In this document: one piece after another, positions 34,695 to 45,440 of the stretch
Position numbering within the stretch: position 1 is the stretch's first letter
How the letters are laid out: every line of letters begins with the position of its first letter
Assembly (NCBI GenBank): GCA_030407085.1
Contig: CM059582.1
Span: 69,211,501-69,275,500, forward strand
DNA length: 64,000 nt
DNA from: Trichopria drosophilae
Lineage: Eukaryota > Arthropoda > Insecta > Hymenoptera > Diapriidae
Direction: 5' to 3'
Notes under the pieces: model-generated
The model's input: the letters and a program-made list of their open reading frames with translations, nothing else
Told to the model about the DNA's origin: nothing
Database searches by the model: none
Position numbers and translations under genes: made by a program

Positions 34695-35798
34695 CCCTGC
34701 CCTTTTATAAATAAAAGAAAGTAATGAATTAAATTAAATTTTTTTTTCTACTTCAGAATAAAGTCTTGCACTCGTTTGGCACTCGTTTAGAATTTATCTG
34801 GCGGTACTATGGATAAGAGTATGGGAAACACTCATACGCCAGACTAATCCCATATCTTTGACCCATACCAAAGATATATAACACCCATATCATAGCCATA
34901 CTCTTCCCAATACTAAAGCCATACTGCTGCTATACTAATAATTTCCACGCTGGAGATATTACAAAAACGAATGTAATTTTAATGAAATTATTAACTTTCA
35001 AGTTATATCTTACTACACTAATGTATGAAATTAATATGAACTATATTGTACTGAAAAGTATGATAATAATAACGAGAATTAATTCAAGACTAACGTGTTG
35101 CAATTGTAGACCTACTTAGTTCGTCAATAACATATCATAGTATAACAATGTCGCTACAGTTTATCCGAAGTCAAAAAGGCTCAAAATTATTAGTTCACAA
35201 GGGATAATTGTTTAATAAATTGTGAATTTCTGGTGCAGACGAACATATAAAATGGAGGTGTATCGAATACAACAATCCGAAAATAAAATGTAATTGCATT
35301 GGCAACACTACATCGATAGAAAAAAATGGTAACATCGTATATTTGTAAACGTATTTCATAGCTATAAAATGTAATTATTGATTTAATTAAGATCAAATTC
35401 ATCTGTCACTCGGTTATTTGAGACTGGTTTCGATCGAAATTAACGCACAGCAACCCAGAAGTCCGCTGAGGTGCGGGAATCCGCGAAGCTGTCAGCAAGT
35501 CTGGAGTCTAAACTTTAAGAATTTACCCAGGAGTTTCGAGATTTCTACATGTCGATTTCGAAAATAGTACATGTACTACAGACTACGATTTACATGAATG
35601 GGTGTGTGCATCATCCATGTCGTTCAAAGGCGGGCACCTGTGACATCTGTCCGTCTCTCTTTTTTTCGCTGCCTTTCTCTCTCTTGCTGTCACCAAATCA
35701 GCTGTGTATAACCGCCAACGGTATATCTTGTCCCGGTGATATCCAGGGTTAAGATTTGACCCAGAAGATGGTTTCTCCGGAGGTTCTCTGTGAATGAA
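34695..35798. other. No gene apart from a MITE; possible promoter/5' UTR at the end
   Basis: AT-rich sequence. It contains the inverted 127-bp MITE copy (34808-34934). From about 35580 a pyrimidine-rich stretch (TCTCTCTTTTTTTCGCTGCC) precedes the spliced gene at 35799 and may be its 5' region. Confidence 0.45.
34808..34934 (-). mobile_element. 127-bp MITE family, copy 3 (inverted, alone)
   Basis: Reverse complement of copies 1 and 2 with more substitutions but exactly the same length. It starts TATGGATAAGAGTATGGG and ends CTGCTGCTATA. None of the neighbouring composite-repeat sequence is present, which defines the ends of the mobile unit. Confidence 0.7.
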
Positions 35799-36034
35799 AT
35801 GAGCAGACATCGAGGAAAAGAGGAAGCGGCATCCCAGATCAACCAGGAGTTCAGCATTTCAGGTCAGCAATCAGGTTAGTTGGAAACTTTATAATAACTT
35901 AATATTATTTTTAATTTAAGAAATTGATTCTTTGTGGGGATTTTCAGTTTCCCCGAGCCGCCAGCACAACAGCAGCAGGATAAAAATCCAGGATGAAGAT
36001 AATGATCCAGGAAACCTGCAGCTTTTACAGAAAG
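35799..36034 (+). CDS. Two spliced coding exons, unknown protein
   Basis: ATG at 35799. Exon 1 (35799-35874) gives a short charged peptide starting MSRHRGKEEAASQINQ. The intron at 35875-35947 (73 bases) begins GTTAGT and ends TTTTCAG. Exon 2 (35948-36034) continues in frame (SPSRQHNSSRIKIQDEDND...) and ends before another GTTAGT at 36035. Both introns are phase 1. The joined 54 codons are open with no stop, whereas the unspliced reading hits stops in the intron, so the splice model is coherent. The peptide is polar and acidic/basic mixed, with no domain I know. A third exon was not found; an LTR-like block begins about 100 bases downstream. It could be a host gene start or a transposon ORF. 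Confidence 0.4.
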
Positions 36035-36138
36035 GTTAGTAATATTTATTTACGTTGAAAATTAATTTAAATAAAAAAGTTGCACGCATCCTGATGAATA
36101 AATGAAAATTCATTGCGAGCTTGCACATTAATTACATT

Positions 36139-36941
36139 TGTTACGGATGCTGGCTACGCACAGAATAGTAATCGTAACATAGACAATACTTGTCTTTGTA
36201 AGATCGACAAGACCCACACACACCGAAGAGCCCGATTCGACGTCGCACATATATTGCACACCTGCTGTAACTTACACTGGGAACCACGGGTTCCTCTAGC
36301 TGCAAGCCCAATCGGTCAAGAAAAGAATGTGCCACGCCGAAGCTCGAAGTAACACAATCCATAAGATTGTGACTCACACACGCACACAATAGCACACGTT
36401 CCCCGAATCCCCGAGGTTACCGATAAGTCAAAGGGGTGAGCGATTCGTGGAAGATGGCACGTGGCAAACAACAAGTGCAGGTGTCCATCAAAAAGGACGA
36501 TGATCTCATCGACATCTACCATATAAAAAGGGCAATGGCATTGCCTGAAATCAGAGTCGCCCCGTTAATGATCGAGCGAAGATCTCGATGCAGAGTCGCA
36601 CCGTCTATAACGCCGCGAAGATCTCGGTGCACAGTCGCCCCGTTAATGATCGAGTGAACATCTCCGTTAGAGTCGCCCCGCGATTGACGCCGTGAAGATC
36701 TCGGTGCAGAGTCGCCCCGTTAATGATCGAGTGAACATCTCCGTTAGAGTCGCATCGTGAACGAAACCGAAAAGATCTCGCGCACGGGCCTTAGAAGCTT
36801 TGCGACACATTAATCCGCGACTCTCCGCGAATCAATACCGGACTTAGTACTTATATACCCGGACGATCTGTACGACCTAAAGTTGGAATTTTCCTAAGTT
36901 AAAATAAAATTATCATTACTAAATTCGCCAGTATTTCGTCA
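36139..36941 (+). mobile_element. LTR-like block (TG...CA) with internal minisatellite
   Basis: It starts TGTTACGGATGC and ends TATTTCGTCA, with TTGGGGTGTCGATCC two bases further on, a possible primer binding site. The length of 803 bases and GC-richness fit an insect LTR. No target duplication (ACATT against CTTGG) and no second LTR are present, so the call rests on end motifs alone. Confidence 0.3.
36553..36783 (+). repeat. Minisatellite, six units of 38-39 bp
   Basis: Units start at 36553, 36592, 36631, 36669, 36708 and 36746. Each begins AGAGTCGC (ACAGTCGC in the third) and contains GAAGATCTCGGTGC or GAACATCTCCGTT. Types alternate partly, so a two-unit (77-bp) higher-order repeat is present: units 3 and 5 are almost identical. 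Confidence 0.85.
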
Positions 36942-36970
36942 CTTGGGGTGTCGATCCTCTTTATGCGGAA

Positions 36971-37178
36971 GTAAATTTTTAAGAAATTTTATAAGTATTA
37001 AAATTAACTTGGAATTATTTTTATGCTCAAGTATGTATTGAACATCGATTGTAAGGCCCCCAAATTGATGAAAATTGTATTTGGGTTTCAATATTGTATT
37101 TGCAATACGCCTGCGGTCCCTGGGAGTCAAGCTATCTTTTATCGTCGACATGTAAATTTTTAAGAAATTTTATAAGTA
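36971..37178. repeat. 27-bp direct repeat 181 bp apart
   Basis: GTAAATTTTTAAGAAATTTTATAAGTA occurs at 36971-36997 and again at 37152-37178. Between the copies is a short open frame on the minus strand of unknown nature. Confidence 0.75.
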
Positions 37179-38123
37179 CCTTAAGGGGGTTCTATAGTAG
37201 AATTTTTACCGACATTTTTAGGTGAAATTTGTTTCACGGATTTTTCCGCCATTTCTCAACCGATTTCGCTGAAATTTTAACAGCGATCTCATGAAACGAT
37301 TACTTTCACTTTCTTGGAAGCAGAATTTTGAAAAACGATAAAAATTAATTTTTTAATTTTATTTAATTACTTTTTACAGTTCCGCGATTTGCCACGGTAT
37401 CAACATGACGCTGAAACTCGTTCACCTCAAATCGTTTTTCGATAAATACAGAAGTTTTAGGCAGTTATTGCAAAATCGGCTTCCAAGAAAGTAATTCTAC
37501 GATGATCAGAAACATTACTGAGTTTACAGAAATCGTTTCCGTGCAGTAATGGCAGCGTAATCCCTGAAATAAATTTTGCCGTATTTCTCGGAACAACGGT
37601 TCTTATCTGTGCTATGGCAGTCACCGCGAGATTTCGGATAAGAACCGTGCTAGAAATAGCCGGTGCTGCCCTCGCACGATGATGACTGCCATAAGTTCAC
37701 ACACACGGAAAAAAAGCAGCTGGCGCAGCGTTGTGCGTGTCGCTAGCATGCACTCGCGCCACCTGTCGCTGCGCTACATATGTGCACAATCCAATTCCAG
37801 CTCGAGGACTGTCGGTGCAGCCGCGACACGATTACCCTGAAATGTTTGTTGATCAGTGCACATATGCCCATGCTCTCGATACGTCATGTCGAAAAGAAAA
37901 TGTAAAAACGTGTACGGTCATATTTAGTTTAAACAAATGAAATCATTATTATATTATTATTATACAGTGAAATTCAGATCGAAATGTTGTTCGATGGTTT
38001 TAATACATTTGTGTTTTGGTTAAGTCTGTCATGTGTAATGATTTATTATCGATGAATTATTTTACACAAAACTTCATTTTTTTAATGTGTCAGTAATTAA
38101 TCTTGTCAGCGAAGAAGCTGTTG
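37179..38123. other. No gene; hairpin-rich spacer and a GC-rich arm
   Basis: Near 37310-37500 the words CTTGGAAGCAGAATTTT and AAAATCGGCTTCCAAG are complementary, as in a foldback. At about 37697-37865 is a GC-rich stretch that is, in reverse complement, about 70 per cent similar to 40795-40960 (shared CAGCGTTGT, TGTCGCTGCGC, ATTCCAGCTC, GGACTGTCG, CTGAAATGT). Confidence 0.5.
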
Positions 38124-38391
38124 AATATTAATGGTTAATTCATTTAGGACATAACATACACATTTTAGTCAGTAATAGTGAAATTAGTATATAAATGTGT
38201 TATACGATGAATGTGTTTCAAAATTTTTGCTTCGGTAAAGTACTGTGACGAATCATGATCCTTTATAATTATAAATACATTATATATACATAAATAAATA
38301 TTCTTCGTATAAATACATTTATATGATAATTTCACTGTCGCTGACTAAAATATTTACGTTGTGTCTGAGATGAATTAACCATTAATATTAA
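38124..38391. mobile_element. Foldback element (module M1/M2)
   Basis: The arm at 38124-38207 (TTAATGGTTAATTCATTTAG ... TTTTAGTCAGTAATAGTGAA) is matched in inverse at 38313-38391 (TTTCACTGTCGCTGACTAAA ... GATGAATTAACCATTAATA). The two arms share about 80 bases with few mismatches around a 105-base loop. Confidence 0.75.
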
Positions 38392-38540
38392 ATACTGACA
38401 TATAAAAGAATGACGGTTTGTATAAAATAATTCATCGATAACAAATCATTACACATGACAGACTTTATCAAAACATAAATGTATCAAAACCTTCAAATGA
38501 CATTTATATCTGAATTTCACTGTCAACGAAGGAGCTAACG

Positions 38541-39523
38541 TATATTAATGGCTAATTCATTTAGAAAATAATATAATATATTTTAGTCAGCGATAGTGAA
38601 ATTAGCATATAAATGTTTTATGAGAAGTATCTATATAAATATATATATTTACCAGGATGTCCCTTAATTTATTGAATTATAAAATTCTGTGGGGACTCTG
38701 TTTGAAAGGGTTCATCTTGATCTAAAAGAAATCCCAGAATTTATTGACATTTTTGAATCGAGATTGACCTGTGCCGCCAAGGCCTTGAGTGATTTTTTGC
38801 ATTTTTCACATTGAAATGACTGAAATGTGGTTTAATTGTACGTGGTTGTATGTGAGAAATACGTTTGGAACCTTCATCAATAAAAATCCGATAGAAAACA
38901 ACTGTATTAACATTTTTGGTTGAGTCGCTGGAAGTGTGTTGTTGTAGTCCAATTTGAGCATCTTTTTTATTCAGCTTTTTGGAAGCTTAGAAGTTATCCA
39001 ACCTGATCCAAACAATTGTTTTAACGTTCTTGAGTGTCAGTTGTAACTCGAGACCTGGTTATGTATTCTGTTTCGTGAAAAATTGGGACATAAGTATGGC
39101 GAGTTGTGTTTTTTTGATCCGATTTTAGCACACTTGCACAACTTGTCGTACCTATATCTTTTCCAATTTTTCATGAATCAGGTTACATAAAATGGTCTTG
39201 AGTTACATCTGAGACTCCAGAACATTAAATAAATTGTTTGGATCATGTTGGGTAACTTTGAAGTTTACAATCAGCTGAATAAAAAAGGGGTCCAAATGGG
39301 ACTACGACAACACACTTCCAGCGACTCGACTCGATTTTTATTACTGAAGGTTCCAAACATATTCCACACCCACAATTATTTTCAATAAATTAAGGACCAC
39401 CCTTATATATGTGTAATATAATGTATATATATATATTCTTCGTTTAAAACATTTATATACTAATTTCACTATCACTGACTAAAATATATACGTTATGTTC
39501 GAAATGAATTATCCATTAATATA
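38541..39523. mobile_element. Second foldback of the same family, split by another foldback
   Basis: The same 80-base module occurs directly at 38541-38620 and inverted at 39447-39523, flanking an unrelated foldback at 38655-39402. A further partial inverted module is at about 39558-39640. So one foldback is nested in another. Confidence 0.7.
38655..39402. mobile_element. 748-bp foldback MITE with long arms
   Basis: It begins GGATGTCCCTTAATTTATTG and ends CAATAAATTAAGGACCACCC. The arms match over about 250-300 bases (GTTTGGAACCTTCA, GTCGCTGGAAGTGTGTTG, TTTTTATTCAGCT, CCAAACAATT), apart from an extra about 150 bases in the left arm. No coding sequence. Confidence 0.8.
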
Positions 39524-39939
39524 CATTATTTTACCAAAACATAAATGTATTAAAACCATCATATAACATTTATCTGAATTTCACTGTCGCTGATTATAAT
39601 GTACATATAATGTGTGAAAATTCACTATTAATAATGAAACTATCATATATTATGTTTTGTACAAAGAATGTTTTATTATGTTTTTGATTGGATAACGCAC
39701 TGTGATGTATCCCTTATCGGTGATATTTGATTACTAATTATTTGGGACCAATATACATTTTTTCAATTGTAAAATTGTAAAAGATTTAATAATATATACA
39801 TATACACATAAATATTGTATATTATATATCGATAACAAGTCATTAACATGACATCTTTTTCAAAGCATCAATGTTTTCAAATTTTCACCGAATAACATTT
39901 TTAGCTGAACTGATTCTGATTAAAATGTATTCTGTATAA

Positions 39940-39943
<4 letters not shown>

Positions 39944-40014
<71 letters not shown>
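39944..40014. repeat. (AT)n microsatellite
   Basis: Uninterrupted alternating AT of about 70 bases. Confidence 0.95.
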
Positions 40015-40017
<3 letters not shown>

Positions 40018-40025
40018 CCGTTCGC

Positions 40026-40238
40026 TCGAAAAACGACTTAAGTCGACTTAATTTTTTGCAAAAAATTTAAAATTCAGTGATGTGATTCATTTAAAAAAAA
40101 ACATACCAATTCAGTTATTCTGTTTTTTCTTCAAAGATACACTATCTGTAATAAGTTAACGGGATACAAAAAATATTGTGTTAGTGTTCTCGTTTTAATC
40201 GTTAATTATTTAAAATTTAACTTAAGTCGTTTTTCCAG
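40026..40238. repeat. Inverted repeat with AAAACGACTTAAGT ends
   Basis: TCGAAAAACGACTTAAGTC at 40026-40044 pairs with ACTTAAGTCGTTTTTCCAG at 40220-40238. The internal sequence is AT-rich and non-coding, so it may be a small MITE. Confidence 0.55.
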
Positions 40239-41027
40239 CTATCGACTAAGCGTAGTTTTGAAATTTTCAAAACTTTTGACTTTGTCTTCTAACTTTTGCA
40301 ATAGCTAATATATATAATTATACGTTTAAGAACCATATAGAATATCATTAAATCAAATTTGGAACTTGATTTAGAATACATCATAATTAAAATAATAAGC
40401 AAAACATAAATGTTTTTATATTAATGTTACTAGAAGTTTATGTTTTCTAGTGATATTTGTTTCAACTTTATATTAACAAAAATTTACTTTTACTGATACA
40501 CTGAGTTTTTGTAAATTGGCTTACATCCTTGAACCAAATTAGATGTATTTCTAAAAAAATCAACTTTTAGTATAAAATTGGAATTAAAATTTCGATGTTT
40601 TATTTTAAACAAAAGGTAAAAAGGATGATAACAATTGAAATATTCTTAATAATTTTTAACAGAATTATATATTTTTCAAATTGTTAATAACATTGAATTA
40701 GCCCTTTGATGCCGAGAATATCATATGAGGGTTGCAGGAATGCGGCTGCCGGCACGCACACATCCCGCTTAGTGTTTACATATATCCCGTCGCACACAAC
40801 TATACATTTCAGCTCGAGCCGTGTCTCGGCCCGCGCGACAGTCCTGGAGCTGGAATTTCATTGCGACACTTGTGGCGCAGCGACAGTATCGCCAGCGACA
40901 ACTTTGTCGCTGCGGCAGAGTCATACAACGCTGCAACAGCTGTTTTTTTTTTCGTGCACACACATACGCGCGAGGTTCGTGTACATGTGATGTCATTACT
41001 CACCACTCGGAATTCTCATAAGTGACA
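40239..41027. other. No gene; AT-rich, then GC-rich promoter-like stretch
   Basis: The segment 40239-40690 is AT-rich with nothing recognised. The segment 40700-41027 is GC-rich with several open frames but no motif. It immediately precedes the first SAM exon and could be its promoter and 5' UTR. Confidence 0.4.
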
Positions 41028-43576
41028 ATGGAAGAAGTTATCACTTGGCTGGAGAATAACTCGTTGAACGAGTTAATCGAAATTTTTGAAGGTAAGTAAA
41101 AAAAAAAAGAACAAATTAATTACAAATATGTCCTGAGGCGGAACAATTTTTGTTGAAGTGGTTAGTGAGAATGTGTGTGACTATCGCCTTCCAATAATAC
41201 AATTGGAGCTTAATATATACTGTTGTCCTTTTAAGTTATATAAGTATTTTTCAGCCTGCATGCACCGAAAGTGGGCATTCTAACCTCGCTACGCTCGGTG
41301 CATTTCGGCTGACAAATCGTATTCAACCCTCGGGAAGTCAAGTAGACAAGCATTCCCCGTCGTGAGAAATATACTATTACGAGTATGATTAAAATTTCTT
41401 ATAATTAATTAGTTTATTTTCATTGCCAAAAATTATACAGGTGAGTGATATTTTATACAATTATTAGGACTGAAGAATACAGGACAGTAAGTTCGAACTG
41501 ATCCTTCGTCTTTTAGACCAGCTAATGTTTGTTAAGAACTGTAAAATATCTAATAGTACACGGAAATGGCTCAGCGCACACCTGGTTTACTGTTAGATAT
41601 TTGACAGTTCTTGTATTATAAGATATTTACACCATTATTTTATTAGATATTAACATTAGATAGTACAGTGTACTATTAGATATTTGACAGCTCTTAACAG
41701 AAATTAGCTAATCTAAAAGACGAAGCATCAGTTCAAACTTACTGTCCTGTATTCTTCGATCATAATAATTGTAAAAAATATAAACAAACTCGAAGTTTGG
41801 GGTTACCACGAACCTGGTTTGTATTCAGCCCAAGTAAAATACAAATTTAATATATCGGTACATGAAAGTATTTCATAATAATAATCTTCACAGCTGTCTT
41901 ATAAAGTTATTGTTAAGCCAAATGATGCGCATGATTCAGAATGAATGCTTCATTTAAGAGTAAAATGTCATAGCAGGTATCCATTTGATATTAATATTTT
42001 ATATATATTTCATAAGAATAACTTGCTTTCTTATCTTGACAACTCGAAAGTGCTTGACAAAATTTCTGCCCTTTACGTACAATAGATTCGAAATGGCATT
42101 AGTCGTTCTGAAATTTCAACTAGTCAATTTTTGTCAAAATTCATAAATTTTTTTCTCACAATCTATTAGGTTTACAAAAAAAATCATTTGTAGCTTTTTG
42201 ATTTGTTTTGTCATGTAGAATCAGCCTGTATTTTTTATATGGCCCCTTGTCCCTCAATTAGAAAAGTCGAATTTAAGCAAAAATCATCGACTAGTTGAAA
42301 CTTCAGAAAGACTAATGCCATTTCGAATCAATTGTACGTAAAGGCTGAAACTTTGTACATCACTTTCTTTCAAGTTGTCAACATAAGAAAGCACGTTATT
42401 TTTATGAAATATATGTAAAACATTAATATCAAATAAAAACCTGCTATGGCCTATTACTCTTAAATGGGGCGTTCATTCTGTATCAGGCGCATCATTTGGC
42501 TTCACAATAACTTTATAAGATTACATCCATGAAAAATACTCTATTATGAAATACTTTTATGTACTGGTATTTCTGTAAACTATTTCTTTTTGTGTATATG
42601 TAGTTAAATATACTTTTTTAAAAAACTGCAAAACAAAACAATACATGTGTACCCTCCACGATACCTACATTTTGCATTAAATTAATCATTTAAATTTAGA
42701 TAGGAGAGGAATATTTACACAATTTGTTTGCAGGAAATGGAATTGTGGGAACGTTTTCAATGTGGGAGAGTATGGGATTTGAAAATGAATAATTTGACAG
42801 GTTAACTGCATCATTCTCTCTCTTTTGAGAATTTAACTTGCATTATCAACGGGCTACAAAATAAAAACACACATTTATAATAATACACAATATATTTCAG
42901 AAATATTTTTAGGTATTATTTAGCGCGTGTTTATGTGGGATATCGCACTACAATTCGACAGGAATACGAATACGACATTACAATGGGAGCCATAAAAGGT
43001 TATGCGAACTGCATACATACATACTCAGATGTAAAACGGATTCCCGCGCACGCGCAGTGCGACTTCGCGCTGGTTGGCCGGCCGTGTCGGCGCGGAATCT
43101 CTTGATTTCAAACGGCACGCCGGCCGATGTGTTGTAATGCCAAATAATTGATTTTGATATGAAAATGCATTAAAAAAATTCTGATTTTTGGCCAAGTCGT
43201 CAGTGAAAAACGTCATTAGATTTCCCTGCACGCCAGTGCTCACCTTGTGTAAATGCACAGCATAACGTATCCACATGCATTATTTTATGGCTCGTTCTCG
43301 CAATGTTTGCAGTCGTAATGTCATATTCGTATTCGTTATATCTTAAAGAATTTTGAAAGAATTCTTGTCAGAAAAGTGTGCTTGTCGAGTAAAGATAGAT
43401 TTTTAAGTTAATAGAAAAATATAACATTCTAATTTATTCGATACGCTTTATTAGGTCATAAAATAAACAATATGAGACGAGTTAAGGGTCTTACGGATGA
43501 TCTAATCAAAGAAATTATTCCAAACGCAGGAGTAAGAATCGAATTAATGTTGAGTTTAAAAGAACTAAGGACAGAG
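41028..43576 (+). CDS. SAM-like domain split over two exons
   Basis: SAM domains are about 65-residue helical modules for protein or RNA contacts. ATG at 41028. Exon 1 (41028-41091) encodes WLENNSLNELIEIFE; its end is followed by GTAAGT. The intron of 2363 bases ends in TTTATTAG at 43454. Exon 2 (43455-43576) goes on in frame from phase 1 with LTDDLIKEIIPNAGVRIELM and is followed by GTATTT. Joined, the 61 or 62 residues have the SAM pattern: a WL-x-x-x-x-L start, an EIF-x-G turn, then LT-x-x-x-L-x-x-II and G-x-R-x-x-x-M at the end. No stop is present. A transposase-like frame follows 250 bases downstream in the same direction, so I infer this is the N-terminal end of that protein. The intron contains three foldbacks. 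Confidence 0.55.
41450..41779. mobile_element. Foldback in the SAM intron, 330 bp
   Basis: The arms of about 105 bases (41450-41555 and 41675-41779) share GAAGAATACAGGACAGTAAG, TTCGTCTTTTAGA and AAATATCTAATAGTACAC in inverse order. Non-coding. Confidence 0.8.
41852..42570. mobile_element. Foldback in the SAM intron, 719 bp
   Basis: The arms of about 300 bases (from ATATCGGTACATGAAAGTAT at the left to ATACTTTTATGTACTGGTAT at the right) match with about 15 per cent differences. Shared blocks are TTCGAAATGGCATTAGTC and GACTAATGCCATTTCGAA near the centre. Non-coding. Confidence 0.8.
42961..43338. mobile_element. Foldback in the SAM intron, about 378 bp
   Basis: The left arm GGAATACGAATACGACATTAC and right arm GTAATGTCATATTCGTATTC pair. 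The arms are about 60 bases and the core is GC-rich (CGCACGCGCAGTGCG, GGCCGGCCGTG). The GC-rich core contrasts with the AT-rich surroundings. Confidence 0.7.
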
Positions 43577-43828
43577 GTATTTTCACAGAAATTTGATATA
43601 TGTCTACGTCTGTGTGAAAAGGTGTCGATTTTATTTTAAGAAATAATCACAATTTTCTAAAACGGGTTCAGATTTCGGGACATTTTTTTCTGATTTAATA
43701 AACATACTGCTTATGCCACAACGTTGAATCATGTGCTTATTATAACTTTATTATGAAATAGGATGCCTTCCTCAACACTTACTGTCATCTCTTGAGAATA
43801 TTTTCGCAGCTGCATTTTTTTTAAGTGA

Positions 43829-45253
43829 TGCCAGACACAGAGACAATGGCAAAGTTTTTCTCCCATTTTAGATGATCTGTTAGATCTTGAAAATTTCGGA
43901 ATTAATATTACAATTGAAAATAGAAAGCAACAAATCTTTTTTGCATTATGTTTAATAACTGGTGATAATCTAGGATTTCACGCGATAATGGGACTTGTCG
44001 AATCATTTACAGCAAATTTTTTTTGTCGTTTTTGTAAACATCACAGACAAGTCACTCAAACTCAAAAACGCGAAGATATAGAAAAGTTACGTAATATCGA
44101 AGATTACAACACGGATGTATTGACTAATAATGTTTCTCTTACTGGAGTGAATTCTAATTGCATTTGGAATATTCTTGAATCATTTCACATTTTTTCAAAT
44201 GTATACGTAGATCTCATGCATGATTATTTCGAAGGAGTTTGTCATTACGACTTGTGCGTAATTTTAAATCTATTTATTTGTGTCGATCAGTACTTTTCTA
44301 TTAATACTTTAAATGAACGTGTTCAATTTTTTTATTATGGTCCTGCCTCCGGACATAAGCCTGCAATGCTCACGCTAAAACACATTACTAAACTTGAACT
44401 AAAAATGAATGCATCAGAAATGTTATTCTTCTCTCAACATTTAGGGTTGATGATAGGCGACTTAATTCCAAAAAATGACGAAACACGGGACTTGTATCTC
44501 GTTTTAAGTGAAATTCTGAGTATCATTTTAGATCCAGTTGTTGATCTTAATTCAACAGATTATCTTTCATCCTTGATTGCAGAGCACCATGTACTTTATT
44601 TAAAAGTTTCTGGAACTACATTAAAGCCAAAACACCACCACATGGTGCACCATCCTACAGTAAGAAACAAAATCGGTCCCTTAATTAATGTTTGGACCAT
44701 GAGGCTTGAGGGAAAACATCGTCCTGATATAAAACAAACATCAAAAAATAAAACCAGTCGAAAAAATCTTGCTTTAACTATTGCAAAAAAGTATTGCTTA
44801 ACCCTTTCAACGCGATTTTTTTCCAAAACTGGCTTACGCCAACAGTTTTGTACTTCTTCAGAAGAAATCCGAATAATGAATTGCTTTGATTATTTAAATT
44901 TTCGGCACATCTTACCTCCTCGACACGAAAATTGTATACTGGTGAAAGAAGCCATTATTCGAGGTACTTCTTATAAAAAAAACATGGTTTTGCCATTTAC
45001 TTACGAAAATAATGAACCCAAATTTGGTTCATTATGTTGGATCGTGAAACCAGTTGACGAAAACCCTACAATTCGATTGGTTTTATCCAATTTACAAACT
45101 GTAGGATTTAATAATCATTTGTAATGTTTTGAAGTTACCAAAAATGAACAATTTTCTCTTCTTATGTTTGATAATCTAATATTTTTCCAAACAAGTTTTG
45201 TACGTTCAGGAGCAGACGGCAACACATATGTTAAGTATAAACATTGGCTATAA
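43829..45253 (+). pseudogene. Transposase-like protein of the SAM/YqaJ/Ulp1 element
   Basis: The frame is open from 43829 to a TAA at 45122-45124, after which similarity-like sequence goes on to 45253. Visible parts are FALCLITGDNLGFHAIMG, a Cys/His knuckle FFCRFCKHH (about 44020-44045), YVDLMHDYFEGVCHYDLC near 44205-44260, LKPKHHHMVHHP near 44620, and MRLEGKHRP near 44700. The Asp of DLMHD, a later Asp and the Glu of RLEGKH are likely RNase H-fold (DDE) residues; this is inference. The DxMHD and KHH-x-x-HYP patterns recall CMC (CACTA/EnSpm)-like transposases, but I am not certain of the superfamily. No ATG at the open frame start suggests an upstream exon. The TAA at 45122 may be a disabling mutation. 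Confidence 0.6.
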
Positions 45254-45440
45254 GGCTTTGAATATTTGCATCAAGTTTGATGTTTGATTACATAATTTTT
45301 TATTTGTAAAAATGCGGCTATAATTATTGTATTTATAATTATTAAATAAAGTTTGATTAAAAGTTTCTACGTGTACATCTAAACTTAAGCATGTATTAAT
45401 CTAATGTTAAAACTATCCTAGTTAATTGATAAATTGTAGT
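45254..45440. other. Spacer after transposase
   Basis: AT-rich, no motif; possible poly-A signal AATAAA at about 45343-45348. Confidence 0.4.

Larger units (their letters stand above)
37697..40965. repeat. GC-rich inverted repeat pair around an AT-rich core
   Basis: The arms are 37697-37865 and 40795-40965. Both are GC-rich in an otherwise very AT-rich area and match in inverted orientation with indels. The right arm lies 60 bases upstream of the SAM-domain exon. They may be two copies of one promoter-like or transposon-terminal sequence. Confidence 0.5.

Noticed and set aside
36139..36941. Complete LTR retrotransposon starting here
   Set aside because: No target duplication, no second LTR and no pol sequence; listed only as an LTR-like block.
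36939..37151. Minus-strand 70-codon frame between 27-bp direct repeats
   Set aside because: Arg/Lys-rich peptide with no recognised motif; AT-rich context makes chance likely.
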